DNA from: Ganoderma boninense
Lineage: Eukaryota; Basidiomycota; Agaricomycetes; Polyporales; Polyporaceae
Direction: 5' to 3'
Assembly (NCBI GenBank): GCA_002900995.3
Contig: CM035311.1
Coordinates: 186,001-250,000 of the forward strand
Length of the DNA: 64,000 nt
The number at the start of each line of letters is the position of its first letter. The first letter of the stretch is position 1. The position numbers and the translations under genes were made by a program. Shown here one piece after another: positions 42,927 through 54,000 of this stretch. The notes below the pieces were generated by a model that searched no databases, had not been told where the DNA came from, and saw only the letters and a list, made by a program, of their open reading frames with translations.

Positions 42927-43386
42927 TGTCATGAACGACACGCTCGGCGCCTACCCCGGCGTCTCTCTTTCCCTTTTTGGACTGTTTGCCTCCCGCGTCG
43001 TCCTTATTGTCCTCCATTGTTTAGCAAACCCGTCCCTTGTTCTCGCAGTACAATAACTCCTGTCACCCATTGTTCCCATCGTCATTGTACTACATACCAT
43101 TGTTCTTCCACTGGTTCCCGTGTCCATAGTTACCTATTGTCCCCGGTTCCCATTGTCCGCTACATGTATATAAGACCTGTACTTCGCTACCTGGAGACCT
43201 CAGTTTCGACCTCTTGTCTCCAGGTAAGCCTCACTGTATTCTCGCTCATTAGTTACTTGCTCAATACATCTTGTCTCCAGCCTGACTGTCGAGCCCTGCT
43301 CCGCTCTCGCTGCACAAGTGCTCATCGACGCCCTTGCTCGTCTCGTAAGCCTCCTCCCTGATCTTACTCGACAGCCAGTCGTAACA
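42927..43386 (+). repeat. candidate 5' LTR of the second Ty3-type element
   Basis: The block starts TGTCATGA and ends GTAACA. It contains a TATATAAG element near 43166, about 220 bp before its end, and a repeated TTGTCTCCAG block. It is followed by the gag region. No second copy is seen, so the borders are tentative. Confidence 0.45.
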
Positions 43387-43757
43387 TTAGGTCGAAACTT
43401 CTACACGAGCACCAGCGTACTCCACCCACACTCTTTCCCTCTCGTACGGTACGCACTTAGATCCTCTGTGTTGGCCTAGCGTAGTGCGCGCTCTAGTCAC
43501 ACCATCGGACATGGTCTCGGCGCAACCTGAGGCTTGCCACTCTCAGTGGTACAGTACGCGGAAAGCTCCTAACACGAGACCCCGGTACTGACAGAAGTGG
43601 TCCGCCTCACGGCGTGGGAGGCTAGAGAAAGGCAGCGAAACAAAGCCAAGGCAGAACACCCTTGGGCCCGTGTCCCTTGGGCTAAGACACAGCAATAGGC
43701 CGAGGAGGCTGAGCAGACAGTGTCGGATCGTGCACCTGCCGTTTCTATTCCTGGTAT

Positions 43758-45217
43758 AGGAAGCGAGACACCCTGTCATCCTGGCTTGCGAAAGAACACC
43801 ACATATCTTCCACCCCACCGAAGTTCAGCACGAATACTTAGCGAACACTCTTGGCGATTGGGTCGTCTGTGCACAACAACCGTGCCCTAACTGGCACTGG
43901 AGATTTCCTGACACTCCTGAGAATCGCGCACTTATTGCACCTCGCCTACGAGCTGAACCAGAGCACGAAGGTCTTATCCGCGATCACCTCACCAACCCTC
44001 CAGCACCACCACACCGAGACCCAAGCCGACCCCCAGCTCGCCAAGCCGCCCTCATCGCATCCAGGAATCCCTCATCCCGCCCCGCCTCACGCCCTACCTC
44101 ACAACCCCAGAGTCGGGTCCAAAGTCGAATCCCCAGTCCTGCACAATCAACAGGGTCTCCCATCCTCGACAAGACTCTTGAACTCGTCACAGAACGTCTT
44201 GGACAGCGACGAACCTCGACTCCCGCAACCCCCATTGCTTCAACTTCTAAACTCCCAAAGGCAGAGAAAAAGCCGGAAGTAAAGAAGGAACCCAAGCAGG
44301 AAACCATCAGTCTCAACACTCCACAACCCTCATCTTCTTCATCATCATCAGCTGCACCCAGTCAAGCGTCCACACCCGCCATGACTACCCCTGCCCCCGC
44401 TCCACCATTTGACACCTCCAAGCTCCTTTCCCAAATCGCCCCACGGGACTACGATGGAAAGTCCCCCCAGGATGGCCTCCGCTTCGTGTCTGCAGCCCAG
44501 ATCTACTTCAACACCCTCACAGCGGTGGCTGTTGGCACACCAACTGATGTGGTATGGATGACCATCCTCAGTAGGCTCACGGAAGGAGCAGCAGCCTGGG
44601 CTGGCCCCCACATTGTGACGCTCGCCGGTGGAACCAGTCCTTGGGCGAACTATGGCGCGTTCAGCACAGCCTTCAAGGACCACTTCTGCGCAGCCGACGA
44701 CAAGGAGGCTGCCATTGCTGAACTGGTCAAGCTCTGCAAGGCATACCGCAAGGTCGGCACAGTCCAGGAGTATACGGCGCAGTTCAATGCAACTGCAGCA
44801 CGGACCGGCTTTGGCGATGAGGACAAACGCGAACGCTACCGCTCTGGCCTGCCTCCCAGGCTCCAGGATGTCCTCGCCACCAGTGCTCATGACATCTCGG
44901 ACCTCACCAAAATCCAGAAGGTGGCGCTGTCACTCGACCAGGCCCTCGTCACCAGAGAGGAAGAACGGCCGAAGTCGTTTGGATGGAAGAAGAAGGGGGA
45001 GAAGGCGGCTGCTACTAGGAAGAAGCCATTCTCAGGAAACTGCTACATCTGTGGCCAGCCCGGACATCGTAAGTATGACTGTCCGCGGTTGAAGAGTCAG
45101 CAAGCCGCTTCCTCGTCCACTGCGACCACGGAAGTAGCGGCCCTTCAGGCCCAGCTCAAGGCGATGGAGGAGAAGATCGCGGCCCTTACAACCGCCGAGA
45201 AGAAGGAGGGTTTCTGA
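43758..45217 (+). CDS. gag with CCHC zinc knuckle
   Basis: The frame is open from behind a TAG at about 43755 to the stop at 45215-45217. The first ATG is at 44381, and a Pro/Ser/Gln-rich stretch precedes it. The capsid-like region includes [14 protein letters not shown] and a DHFCAAD block, followed by a helical [14 protein letters not shown] segment. That is the usual layout of Ty3 gag in fungi. The zinc knuckle [14 protein letters not shown] (C-x2-C-x4-H-x4-C) begins at residue 221 counted from the ATG at 44381. A terminal coiled-coil-like stretch follows ([17 protein letters not shown]). The true N-terminus is probably further upstream in another frame, where a TAG at 43696-43698 interrupts it. 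Confidence 0.75.
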
Positions 45218-45375
45218 TTAGAGCCGCACTGGACGCTGCGCGTGCCGGCTCTTGTAGTAATAGTCGATTTTCTGTACTGAGTTCTGCATTTGTATATGAA
45301 GTAAATCACAGTGGTCAACACTTTCATATACCGGTACGGTTAATCGGCAAGCAGCGACATAAGGACATAGTAGCA

Positions 45376-46386
45376 ATGGTAGATAGTGGAGCTACTACTA
45401 AGTTTTTACATAGACGGTTCGTAGAGAAGAACCAGGTTACGACAAGGAAGTTGGCAAGGCCAATTCCTCTGTACAACATAGATGGTACTGAGAACCGTGA
45501 TGGGACGATCACGGAGGTCGCCGTATTGGACATGGTGATTGGAGACCACCGAGAGAAGGTGGTGTTCGTGGTGACAGACATAGAAGAAGAGGATGTGATC
45601 ATTGGCCTGGACTGGCTGCGCGAACACAACCCCGAAGTAGATTGGGAACGTGGCTCGCTGCGCCTATCGAGATGTCCAGAGGCATGTCCGGCTCATCGGA
45701 AGGCATCCAAACCTGTTGAGACCAAAGCGCGTGATACGGAGGTACGGCTTACGGCGCGCAATGGTCCTCGACGGGTGCGGAAGGCAAGGATGATGGGTAG
45801 GATATGCACGGCCGTAATGGTCGAGGAGGAGGAGGAAGATAGGCCTCCACCACCAGGTTTTCTGCCAGAATGGGACGGCACTGAGGAGTCTCTTCTCAAT
45901 GCACTGGAAGATGGACAACGACTTCGAGGTACCCCTAAGATCTTTGTGTCAGCGAGCTACACATACTCTCAACAGCTCGCTGAACAAGAGTACCAGAAGA
46001 AGGAAGTCCGTCCTGTCGAAGAGATTGTACCTCCCCAGCACCACGAGTATCTGCGTGTGTTCTCGAAAGAGGCGTCCGAACGCCTGCCTGAGCACGGACC
46101 CTACGACCACGCTATAGAACTCGTACCAGATGCTAGGATGTTCCATTCCAAGGTGTACCCCCTGTCTCCCAGCGAGCAGGTCGAGCTTGACAAGTTCCTT
46201 AGTGAGAACTTGGCCAAAGGTTATATTCAAGAGTCGAAGTCACCGATATCGTCACCGTTCTTCTTCGTTAAAAAAAAGGATGGCAGCCTACGTCCTGTAC
46301 AGGACTACCGGCGATTGAACGACATCACCATTAAGAACCGATACCCACTACCGTTGGTGTCAGCACCTGATCCTCACACCCTTTAG
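45376..46386 (+). CDS. pol fragment: aspartic protease and start of reverse transcriptase
   Basis: The frame differs from gag by one position. It is open upstream of the ATG at 45376, with IPVRLIG before it. The protease has DSGATT with the catalytic Asp at residue 3 and a second half with DVIIGLDWL. After a spacer come the conserved [38 protein letters not shown] and DYRRLND motifs of the RT fingers. The chain then departs from the family just after YPLPLV and stops at 46384-46386, before any catalytic RT Asp. It is a dead truncated product. Confidence 0.8.
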   Translation: MVDSGATTKFLHRRFVEKNQVTTRKLARPIPLYNIDGTENRDGTITEVAVLDMVIGDHREKVVFVVTDIEEEDVIIGLDWLREHNPEVDWERGSLRLSRCPEACPAHRKASKPVETKARDTEVRLTARNGPRRVRKARMMGRICTAVMVEEEEEDRPPPPGFLPEWDGTEESLLNALEDGQRLRGTPKIFVSASYTYSQQLAEQEYQKKEVRPVEEIVPPQHHEYLRVFSKEASERLPEHGPYDHAIELVPDARMFHSKVYPLSPSEQVELDKFLSENLAKGYIQESKSPISSPFFFVKKKDGSLRPVQDYRRLNDITIKNRYPLPLVSAPDPHTL

Positions 46387-46392
46387 ATCAAT

Positions 46393-46426
46393 CTAGCCTG
46401 TCAACAAAGTTTTGCTGACAGGCTAG
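46393..46426. repeat. perfect 11-bp hairpin at the broken end of the retrotransposon
   Basis: CTAGCCTGTCA and TGACAGGCTAG form a perfect stem around a 12-base loop, six bases after the pol stop codon. It may mark the border of another insertion. A Helitron end is possible, since CTAA follows six bases later, but the base after that is A, not the expected T. Confidence 0.6.
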
Positions 46427-47149
46427 TCCCGCCTAAATACCCATCTCCCCCTCAGTGCCAATAGCACTGCCAATAATTCTGACGCCTTCCTGTAACGGAA
46501 GGATCTCCTCCTCCCAAATCCGTATGTTTCGCAGCGCGTGGGCGGGCGGTCGGCACGTTCGGCACAGTGGCATCCCGACGTGGCGGTTCGTATCAGCGCT
46601 CTCCTTCGGCTATTCTGACGTCTCCCGCCCAGGTACCGCCCGCCGCCCGCCCGCCACCAACGTCCCTCCCCCCGAGCTCGCTGTCTCGCACAGCGAGCTC
46701 CCTATCTCCCCTCCCCCGTGGCCGTTTTCATTCGTTCTTTTTGTAAACATGTATTAGTATGTAATATGAATACAACTGCACTATCGAATAGCCCTCAGTT
46801 GGGCCTCAACATACGGCAACATATGTTGGGGGGGGGACGGGGGAAGGGGGGAGGGCGCCAAGAGCTGTCATCGAGGTGATGGCAACTGTCAAATGTTTGG
46901 GCGGTCTGGACAACACCTCTCGGCGATATCCGCCGATTCTTGATGGCTGACATATGGAGGGCGGGCGCGCCGGCGCACAGTAAGGAAGGCGGGCGGGCGG
47001 CCCTGCAGTAAGGTGCGCGGGCGCTCCCTCGCGCGCGACGTCAACTTCAAGGTTGTCGGGTGTGGGGCGTGTGACGAAATGAAGACTAATAAATAGTATT
47101 CTTATAACAGGCCTATACACACACATATGCAAGTAGTGGGTACATTCTA
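46427..47149. other. intergenic with strong GC skew tracts, no gene seen
   Basis: Contains C-rich and G-rich runs (46620-46670, 46830-46860), a second perfect hairpin (46674-46684 with 46690-46700, stem GAGCTCGCTGT, loop of five bases) and an AT-rich stretch with TGTAAACATGTATTAGTATG near 46742. These may be LTR or transposon-end remnants. No coding sequence is recognised. Confidence 0.4.
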
Positions 47150-49030
47150 CTACGCGGACGAAGGCGAAGACGACGGGCCTGGGGCGGCAGGTGCCTCCTG
47201 GGGGCTCGCCTTCTTGCGAGGGCGCGGCTTGGGGCGTCCGACAGTTGCACCCTCGGCAGGAGCTGTGTTCTCTGAAGCAGCAGGCACGAGCTGCTTCCGT
47301 GGGCCGCGCGGGATGCCTGCGTCAGAGCGCTTCTTCCGAGTGGCTTTGGGGACCACGAACGCAGCGCCGACCGCCGGAGAAATGGAGTTGACGAAGTTGA
47401 TCTTCATGGGCTCCACACGGGCGCGCTTCGCAGGAGGACCAGCCTCCTCCGCGGTGCGCTTCTCCAAGACAGAGGTCGCGAGCGGGGCGGCGAAGGCGCT
47501 CCCATCAGCAGCCTGAGGGCCGGCGATTGCCATGCCCGTTGTTCCTTCTGCGCCGTTGAGGGGTGTCGCCGTGGCGGTTGTCACGGCGGTGCTGAGCGGC
47601 TCGCTCGGAGTGTCCGTGGGACGTGGGAGGGCAGTCGAAGTGGGAGTAGGGGCAGCGACTTCCGGCTCCGGAGTTGAGGGATGGGAAGGCGACTCCTCGA
47701 CGGCTGGGGATTCTCCAGGAGCGGAGACAGCGTACTGCGCCTCCAACCATTCGCGCCACTCCTCCTCGCTTAGCTGGCGGAAACGCGTTGTACCTGAGTC
47801 CCACGCACGGAAGCAGATCTCCGTCTCCGTGTGCGACATGCCGCTTGGACATTGGAACTTGGTGAGGGGCCAGTTCTCGAGGACGATCCCGGCCTTCGCG
47901 GTGATTGCACTGTCGAAGTTGAGGTAATTCATCCGGTTGACAACCCCGTTGCTGACCGCCTCTGTTGCAGATGTCAGAACGCAATGAATAAGACTAGCAA
48001 GTAAGCACTTACGGAGCTTGGTGACTATCAAGCTGGTTAGCTTGCTTTTCAAGTCTTGGGTGCGCCGGAGTTGATTCGTTACAACGCCTACAAGCCAGTC
48101 AGGACTAATCGATGTCCATGGGAGAACACGACTCTACGCACCTTCTAGACCTGTAAGGCAATAAGCTTCCAAGCGGATTGCCATGTCCTCCAGGGTAGAT
48201 CCAGTTGTGGACTCCATGAAATGCGCGACGCGCTCCTCGCTGTGATAGATGATGGGGTTGCCGAATGCCTCGATATCGCCGCGCGTAACTATAAACAGGA
48301 TAGAGACTCCCGTGCGCGCGTGAAGATTATCGAGCTGCGTGGACGCAATTGAATACGCGGGGGAAAAGTGGGCATGATAATGACGCACCTCGGCCTTGAT
48401 GTTCTTGACTGTGGCCCGCGCGTCATGACATGCAGCAAGCTGAGTGTTGTGCTTACCCTCGACGCGATTCGCGCGTCTCTCCTCGAGCTCTTTGACAGTG
48501 TCAGCCGTGATGGCTGTCTTCTCCTCGCGTGAGAGCTCGCCCCACTCGGCGGCGATCTCCTTGACAGTTTCGGAGGTAACGCGGTCGCGACGCGCCTCTT
48601 CGCCCTGCGTCTCAACAATCGCTGTGGGAACATCAGTTAGAAGGGGACGAGTTCAACGCGCACTTTACGTACACTGATTGCGCTCCTTCATTTTCAGGTG
48701 CATGAACGCGTGCCACTCGGTAATGGGCCTCTTCGCTTCCGTGACCTTTGGGAGTTGCATAAGGTAGCGATAGTAATAGTCCTTGTCGTGTTCGGGAAAC
48801 TCCTCCGCGAGCTTCTCCGCGAGCTCCATGATGGTGTTGCGGGCTTGTGCGACTGAGGCATTGAACCTAGTTCGTTTATCATCACGGCCCCTCTGGCGGG
48901 ACTCCCGTTCCTCCTTTGTGAGCTTGATTGCCTTTCGGCGGTGCCGAAAAGGCGTCCGGACGCGCGCGTTGGCGACCTTCTTCGCCTTGGCTCGGAAACG
49001 TAACACGTTGCTGAGGAGGGGGTCAGTCAT
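47150..49030 (-). CDS. KDZ-companion protein with HMG-box-like and AT-hook-like regions
   Basis: Several exons can be followed. The first (49030 to about 48670) is basic (KVANARVRTPFRHRRKA) and leads into EWHAFMHLKMKERN, then ETVKEIAAEWGELSREEKTA near 48580. That spacing resembles an HMG box. Next come KHNTQLAACHDARATVKNI (48460-48400), a GVSILFIVTRGD block and the exon ending RLEAYCLTGLEG near 48150. The last exon (from about 47970) has MNYLNFDSAITAK, NWPLTKFQCPS and a WREWLEAQ motif. A long Pro/Ser/Thr-rich tail ends in basic GRPKPRPRKK, which is AT-hook-like, and the stop is at 47152-47150. From memory this architecture is a common, uncharacterised family in agaricomycetes that travels with KDZ transposons. 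DNA binding is inferred. Confidence 0.6.
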
Positions 49031-49284
49031 TGGTCCCCTGTGAAGCCGAGCAAGAAGCGTGCGAGAGAAGCTGGGAAGATTGTTGGACGAGAGGCTTCTT
49101 CGTGAGAGGAGTCTCTGGGCAGTGCGAGCCTGTGAAGAGTAAAGATTCAACAACATTCCCACGTGACCGTGAGGGATCCAATGAGAGCAGGCTACTTGGA
49201 CCTTGTGTCCAATGTATTGTGCAAAGGATGGAAAACACCATGGTAATTGTGGATGTGAAGGACTACAGGCTACATGATAGTAAT

Positions 49285-50427
49285 TCAGAGCCCTGGCAGC
49301 TGGATCAAACTCCAAAGCTCCTCCCCATCTGACTGCTCCCACTCTAGCTCAACGATGAGGTAATGGGCGAACTCGGGAGCCGAGGCCATGTACAAGCGGG
49401 CGCGAAGAATCTTCAGAAGGTCTTCATTGTTGACACGGCGACCACGCAAAAAGGCATCCGCAGACGAGCCGAGGGCAAAAGCTGCCCGTCCGACCGCCGC
49501 GGGAACTTGAGAAGCGAGAGGCTGGATCACCGCCCGAAGTGCTTGCAGGCCCGGGTGTACCGTTTCCCTCTCAATCGAGTGCTGGGAAACTGATCAAAGT
49601 TAATATATGGGACTCGAAATCTATGGACCACATACAGCGCGAGGTGAGTTCATTGAGATCAGGCGGCGACGGCGCTGCAAAGGGAGGCGCCTTGTGGCAG
49701 GCACTGGCCTGGCTCCCAGAGGGCGGAGCGTGCGACTTGGCAGGAGAACTCTGCGGAGTTGTCTACATAGAACACGCACGGGTATTAGGTTTTGGATGCA
49801 AGACGCGTGAATATAGGTACACTTACTGGGGCTTTGGGGCGCTGATTGTACGGGAACTTCTCTATCATGTAGAGAAGCGCCTCCTGCATCGTCGGATGGC
49901 CCTTGTACTCCGCCTCAACAAAGCTCTTGTTATGCTTGATCTTATCCCTGCGATTCGAAGATCATAAGTATACTCATCAATCAACACAATCAATGCGGCA
50001 ATGGGCAGACGTACCAATGGTACCCAGCCCAGATGCCTGTCTCCTTGCCCACTCGAATGGCGTAAAAGCGGTCATACTCCGAGTCGGTCAGAAGCTCCGC
50101 GACCTCGGGGGAATCGGTGAAGAGTGTCTTGAGCGCGCCATAGTCGTTGCGCTCGATCCTGCGCTGCTCGAGGAGGGCATTGATGCCCTCAACTTGCTTC
50201 GCGTCTTCGTACGTTGTGCAAGCGACTACGATCGGAAGCAGGGAGGGAAACCTTCCCAGAGCTATGCGAGCCGGGCTTCTGAGACGTGAGAAGAGAATCG
50301 TGGAGTGGAGGGAAGCGACAGAAGCTTACCGCTCGGCATGAACACCTTGGATGGCTTTGCTCCCCCCGAGAACGACCCAGGCCGGGGTTTCGCAGTCTTC
50401 TGAGGCGGCAGTAGACGTATGTGTCAT
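49285..50427 (-). CDS. RNase H1 N-terminal-like (viroplasmin-type) protein
   Basis: Exon 1 runs 50427-50330. Exon 2 from 50278 ends after FYAIRVGKETGIWAGYHW, and exon 3 gives DKIKHNKSFVEAEYKGHPT, MQEALLYMIEKFP. Together they form the hybrid-binding fold of the RNase H1 N-terminus/caulimovirus viroplasmin family (PF01693). The pattern is Y-x-V-G, GI, a Trp, an aromatic in the second strand, and a helix with EA. The catalytic RNase H domain is absent. A Ser/Pro-rich linker follows, and a final exon with LRARLYMASAPEFAHYLIVELEWEQSD ends at 49285. It lies between the KDZ transposase and the HMG-like ORF on the same strand. RNA/DNA hybrid binding is expected from the family; a role in transposition is inference. 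Exon joins after exon 3 are uncertain. Confidence 0.55.
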
Positions 50428-50571
50428 CTTGACAGAGGGTGCGGGGATGGAAAGAGCGAACGTATGCACTGCAGAAGACAGATGAGGCAGACGGGCCAAT
50501 GAGAATGGGGCGCCTCCTGTCCCAATTTGTCGACCTTGGCCATCGGGCTTCAGATCTCCCTCATCTTTCAC

Positions 50572-50934
50572 AACATATCGTTGTGTCTGTCTTCGCCTGT
50601 CGTTGTCCCTCCAGTAAAGATGGTACTAATGAACTGAGCTGATTTATTTACACTTATTTCTCGAATTTTATTCACTCATGACACCTGGATGGAGAGATAT
50701 TTGTGAGCATGCTTTACGGCACAAATGCTTGCAGCTTCAAGAGCGGTGCTTGAGCGAACTGGCCGTAACAGCACGGATTGAGGTTTCTACTTCTGTCCGT
50801 TTCTATGCACCAGTCAAATAGATCAGTTCATTTGTTTCGAATAAATGCCCTGCTCCATACAATTTACAACAACTTGGAACCAAATCATTTTGTGCGATGC
50901 TTTCGGCTCGAGGCCTCTCTAACTTGCATACTGA
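50572..50934. other. short gap between KDZ transposase end and next ORF
   Basis: No gene is seen. The stretch is AT-richer than the surrounding ORFs and should hold a terminator and promoter for the two minus-strand genes. Confidence 0.4.
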
Positions 50935-53413
50935 CTACATAACCACCGCAATGCTAGCGAGGTGGTCTACAAGTAAGCTTACTCCTCCATCGCCATCCTC
51001 GTCAACCTCAAAATCATTGTTGCCCTCCTCCAACACAACCGCGGACTCCTCCGTGTCTGTTAAAGCTTCAATGGTGGTAGACGACACTTCCTGAAGGGAA
51101 GCTGATGCGTCGTGGGAGGTTGCATCCGAGGGTGGATGTCCGGAGGCACGCCGAGGCGTCCACATCTCCCGCGGTGCTCCGCTATACTTCCCGGCCGTCG
51201 GATCGCCCCCGTAGCCTTCTATCGCATACAACCGCCGCAGGTATGATAAGACGTGGGCATTGTTCGCGCGACGCCTCACGCAAAACTCCGCGACCGCCGG
51301 ATAGAGAACATCCCCTCCCGCCTTGAGATCTGCAAGGACGCGCGTGAAGTGTGCGTCCTCGTCCGCAATTGACGTGTGGATCCAACGTGCCTCGCGATGA
51401 ACATTTTCGAGTTCCTCCGTGGCGCGCTTGATACGGCGCGCGGTTCGCATTGTCTCGCGCACGAGAGGCTGACCCCAAGGCTTCTCTCGGATATCGTTAC
51501 GAGTGTCATTGAGGAGTGTAAACTCCTCCAAGAAGCTGAAGTGAGACACCTTTGACCAATCGAGGGTTGGACGAGGGGGATCGAGGGCCGCGGCGGCAAG
51601 ATTGTATCCCTTGACAGCCGCGCGAATGGCCTTGCAGCGTTTTTGGAGGCTCTTTGCGATGTGCGTGCGAACGCGATAGGCTGATTGGATCGGTTAGCAA
51701 CGTGCTTTGCCTGCGCGCAGGAAAAGTACTCACCGGTGTGAGAAAGATTCATCTTCTGAAGTTCGAAGAGGCATTGAATCACGAGCCGCTGAAGCCGGCC
51801 CAGAGCCTGTTGATAGCGGCGCGTGGCGATATACTTCATTGTTGCTTGATACTGACTGTCAGCTGGCTCCCAACGCTCGTGAATGTTCATGGATCTCTCC
51901 ATTTGAAAGAGTTCGATACTGAGCCGCTGGATCCTGTCTTTCAGATCGCGCTGTTCTCGCTCAAGACGCCGGGTAGCCGATGTGTCCCCGGTGTAGTCGG
52001 TGGCGCTCGAGGTGATCATAAACTGGTAGTCGGTGGGTACCTGAGACAAGAAGCGCGTGTTCGTGCTCTCGAGCTGTGACCTGCATAAGATGCCGAGATC
52101 GCGATCAGTCCGATGGATGAGGTCCAGAGCGGAAGCAAAGTTACCGGAGTGTTCGGAGCTCTTGCAGGCCCTCCACATAAGCTACAGCGAAAACATCCTC
52201 AGAAGACTCATCTCGGAGGTTCTTGAAGTAGTTGAGCTCCTCTGCCTCCCATGCCTTGAGAGTTGCGAGGTCCACGCCAAGCACGCGAAGGGACTCGACG
52301 AGCTTCGGGGTGAGATCTTGGATGATCTCGATGGCCTGGGTGTAATTGTCAAACAGCATCGCGCCGAGGGCTGTGTACTTTTCTTCATCATATTGCTGAA
52401 AGAACATGTGGATGAGGGCGCGGCAACAGTAAGCGGACGCAAACCGGATCACAGCGGCAAGCTCGTTGGACTTGCTGAACGTCCGCTCCAGCGTTTCTAG
52501 ATCTTCGAGCCCGATCCCGTCGATCACGTTGGGGTGATGTTGGACTTGGCACGGATACGAGTGGGAGTACCCATGGAACGCGTTCACGCATACGCGCGAG
52601 CCACTCGCCTTGAACTGCGCCCCAAGAGAACTGTTTGCGAGCGTAGTCTTGAACACACACCCAATATCAAAACCAACCAGGATCTTCTCCTTAACAACGT
52701 CGAGCATCTTCGCCATGGTAGCAAGGGGAAACTTCGCCCTGCCTCGAAGTACATGTCAGCAGGATCCAAGCAAGATCACGATCACTCACAGTTCCCCGCT
52801 CTTTACCATGTCGATCAGCCAGAGGATGCGCCCATGACGACAGGCGCTCGCGAAGATCCCCGTCTCCCAGAACGCCGACCAGGTACGCTTTTTCTCATCT
52901 TTCGCTGCGGCTTTCCAATTCGCTGCGCAAGCGGTGTCCGGAGCGCCATCCGTGGGATCGCCCTCGGTCTCTTCATCTTCCCAGTCACTTTCCGCGTCGT
53001 CCTCTGCAGCACGGCCATCTAGTTGGACAGGGACAGCAACATGAGGTTGGGGTTGGCGGCTCTTGACTTCATTTGCGAACTTGTCGACGAAGTCCATGGG
53101 GAGGTAGTAATCGCTCTCGAACGTGCGGGTGTCCCCAACTCCCCGATTGCCGACGGGCGCGAATCGCTTAAGCGAATTATTTCCGTCCATGACAATCATC
53201 CGTTCGTAAGTCGCCGGAGTTTCCCCCTCGACCTGTCAATACGTTAGCGAGGCGAAATCACGAGACATATGCGGCGGACCTCGTAGCTGCATGCTGGACA
53301 GCCGTGAAGGACGCGCCAGTTCGGAGTCCGTCTGCCAAGAGCCCCGAGAACCCGGTTTCTAAGGTTCTCGACAATTGTGAGATAGATGTCAAAGGTATCC
53401 AGCTGCTGTTGTA
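50935..53413 (-). pseudogene. KDZ-family transposase, N-terminal part missing
   Basis: From the upstream end, exons give DIYLTIVENLRNRV and RTPNWRVLHGCPACSYE. The core starts at MIVMDGNNSLKR (53199) and continues with SDYYLP, ETGIFASACRHG and LWLIDMVKSGELAKFPLA. The catalytic stretch follows, with FDIGC, NAFHGYSHSYPCQ, and GLEDLETLERTFSKSN near 52500. The C-terminal helical region has RRLEREQRDL, RWEPADSQYQ and KMNLSHTG. The closing exons contain YRVRTHIAKSLQ and DEDAHFTRV and end at 50935. These are hallmark blocks of KDZ (Kyakuja-Dileera-Zisupton) transposases. The Cys-rich CxC2 region that normally precedes this core is not found; at 53414 the sequence changes to unrelated DNA. The introns join in phase and no stop is seen in the core. 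Confidence 0.8.
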
Positions 53414-53835
53414 GTATTGATGTATCATGTTACAATTAACACCCTGGACCGTTTTACATCATGTTATGGCAAGGATTGCGATGTATCACGGGCCTCCGGG
53501 GCCTTCTCCGGGCCTCCTGCGCGTAGATCGGGCCCTCCGGTCGGCATCTCGGCCGCCTTCCTAATGCAGTACAGGGCGCGCGCTATTGCTAATCTAACGT
53601 TTCCGAGCGCGTCGCTGCAGCCGAGCCGCTACTCCTCCTTGTATGGTTTCCTAATCCGGCATGCTAGGCGAGCGGCCTTGCGGCGACATGTGCGCAGGTC
53701 CGCGCGGGCGTCAGCCCTCGCGCGCGGTCAGCTCGGCTCGGGTGTGGGGTCAAGCAGGCAAACAGAGGCTGGGCGCGCTGCTTCTTGTTGATGTGCACAC
53801 CACGCGCTCATGTATATTAAAGATAGATTGTTATT
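53414..53835. repeat. unidentified insertion at the 5' break of the KDZ transposase
   Basis: The stretch begins with TGTATCATGTTACA and ends near TATTAAAGATAGATTGTTATTC. It carries short inverted and GC-rich segments and interrupts the space where the CxC2 exons should be. LTR-like size and an AT-rich 3' part suggest a solo LTR, but clear terminal repeats and a target duplication were not found. Confidence 0.3.
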
Positions 53836-54000
53836 CTAGTTCATGAGGTGAGATCACTCGCGACATCGAGGTAGGTAGAGCGATTAAGGAACACATTAAA
53901 AGGGCCATGAGGCGCGAGGGGACGGAGGCGCGAGGCTGCAAGGGACAGGTCGATGATGTTGAAGGGGAAGAGATGAACGAGGGTGGGTAGCGAGGGGCAA

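Larger units (their letters stand above)
42927..46386 (+). mobile_element. truncated Ty3-type LTR retrotransposon
   Basis: LTR-like promoter region, gag with a zinc knuckle, then protease and the start of reverse transcriptase. The element ends inside the RT; most of RT, RNase H, integrase and the 3' LTR are absent. It sits behind exon 9 of the FHA kinase in the same orientation and probably caused or marks the loss of that gene's end. Confidence 0.75.

Noticed and set aside
46393..46436. Helitron 3' terminus
   Set aside because: The hairpin and CTAA fit loosely, but the next base is not T, the expected distance is off, and no Rep/helicase or 5' TC end was found.
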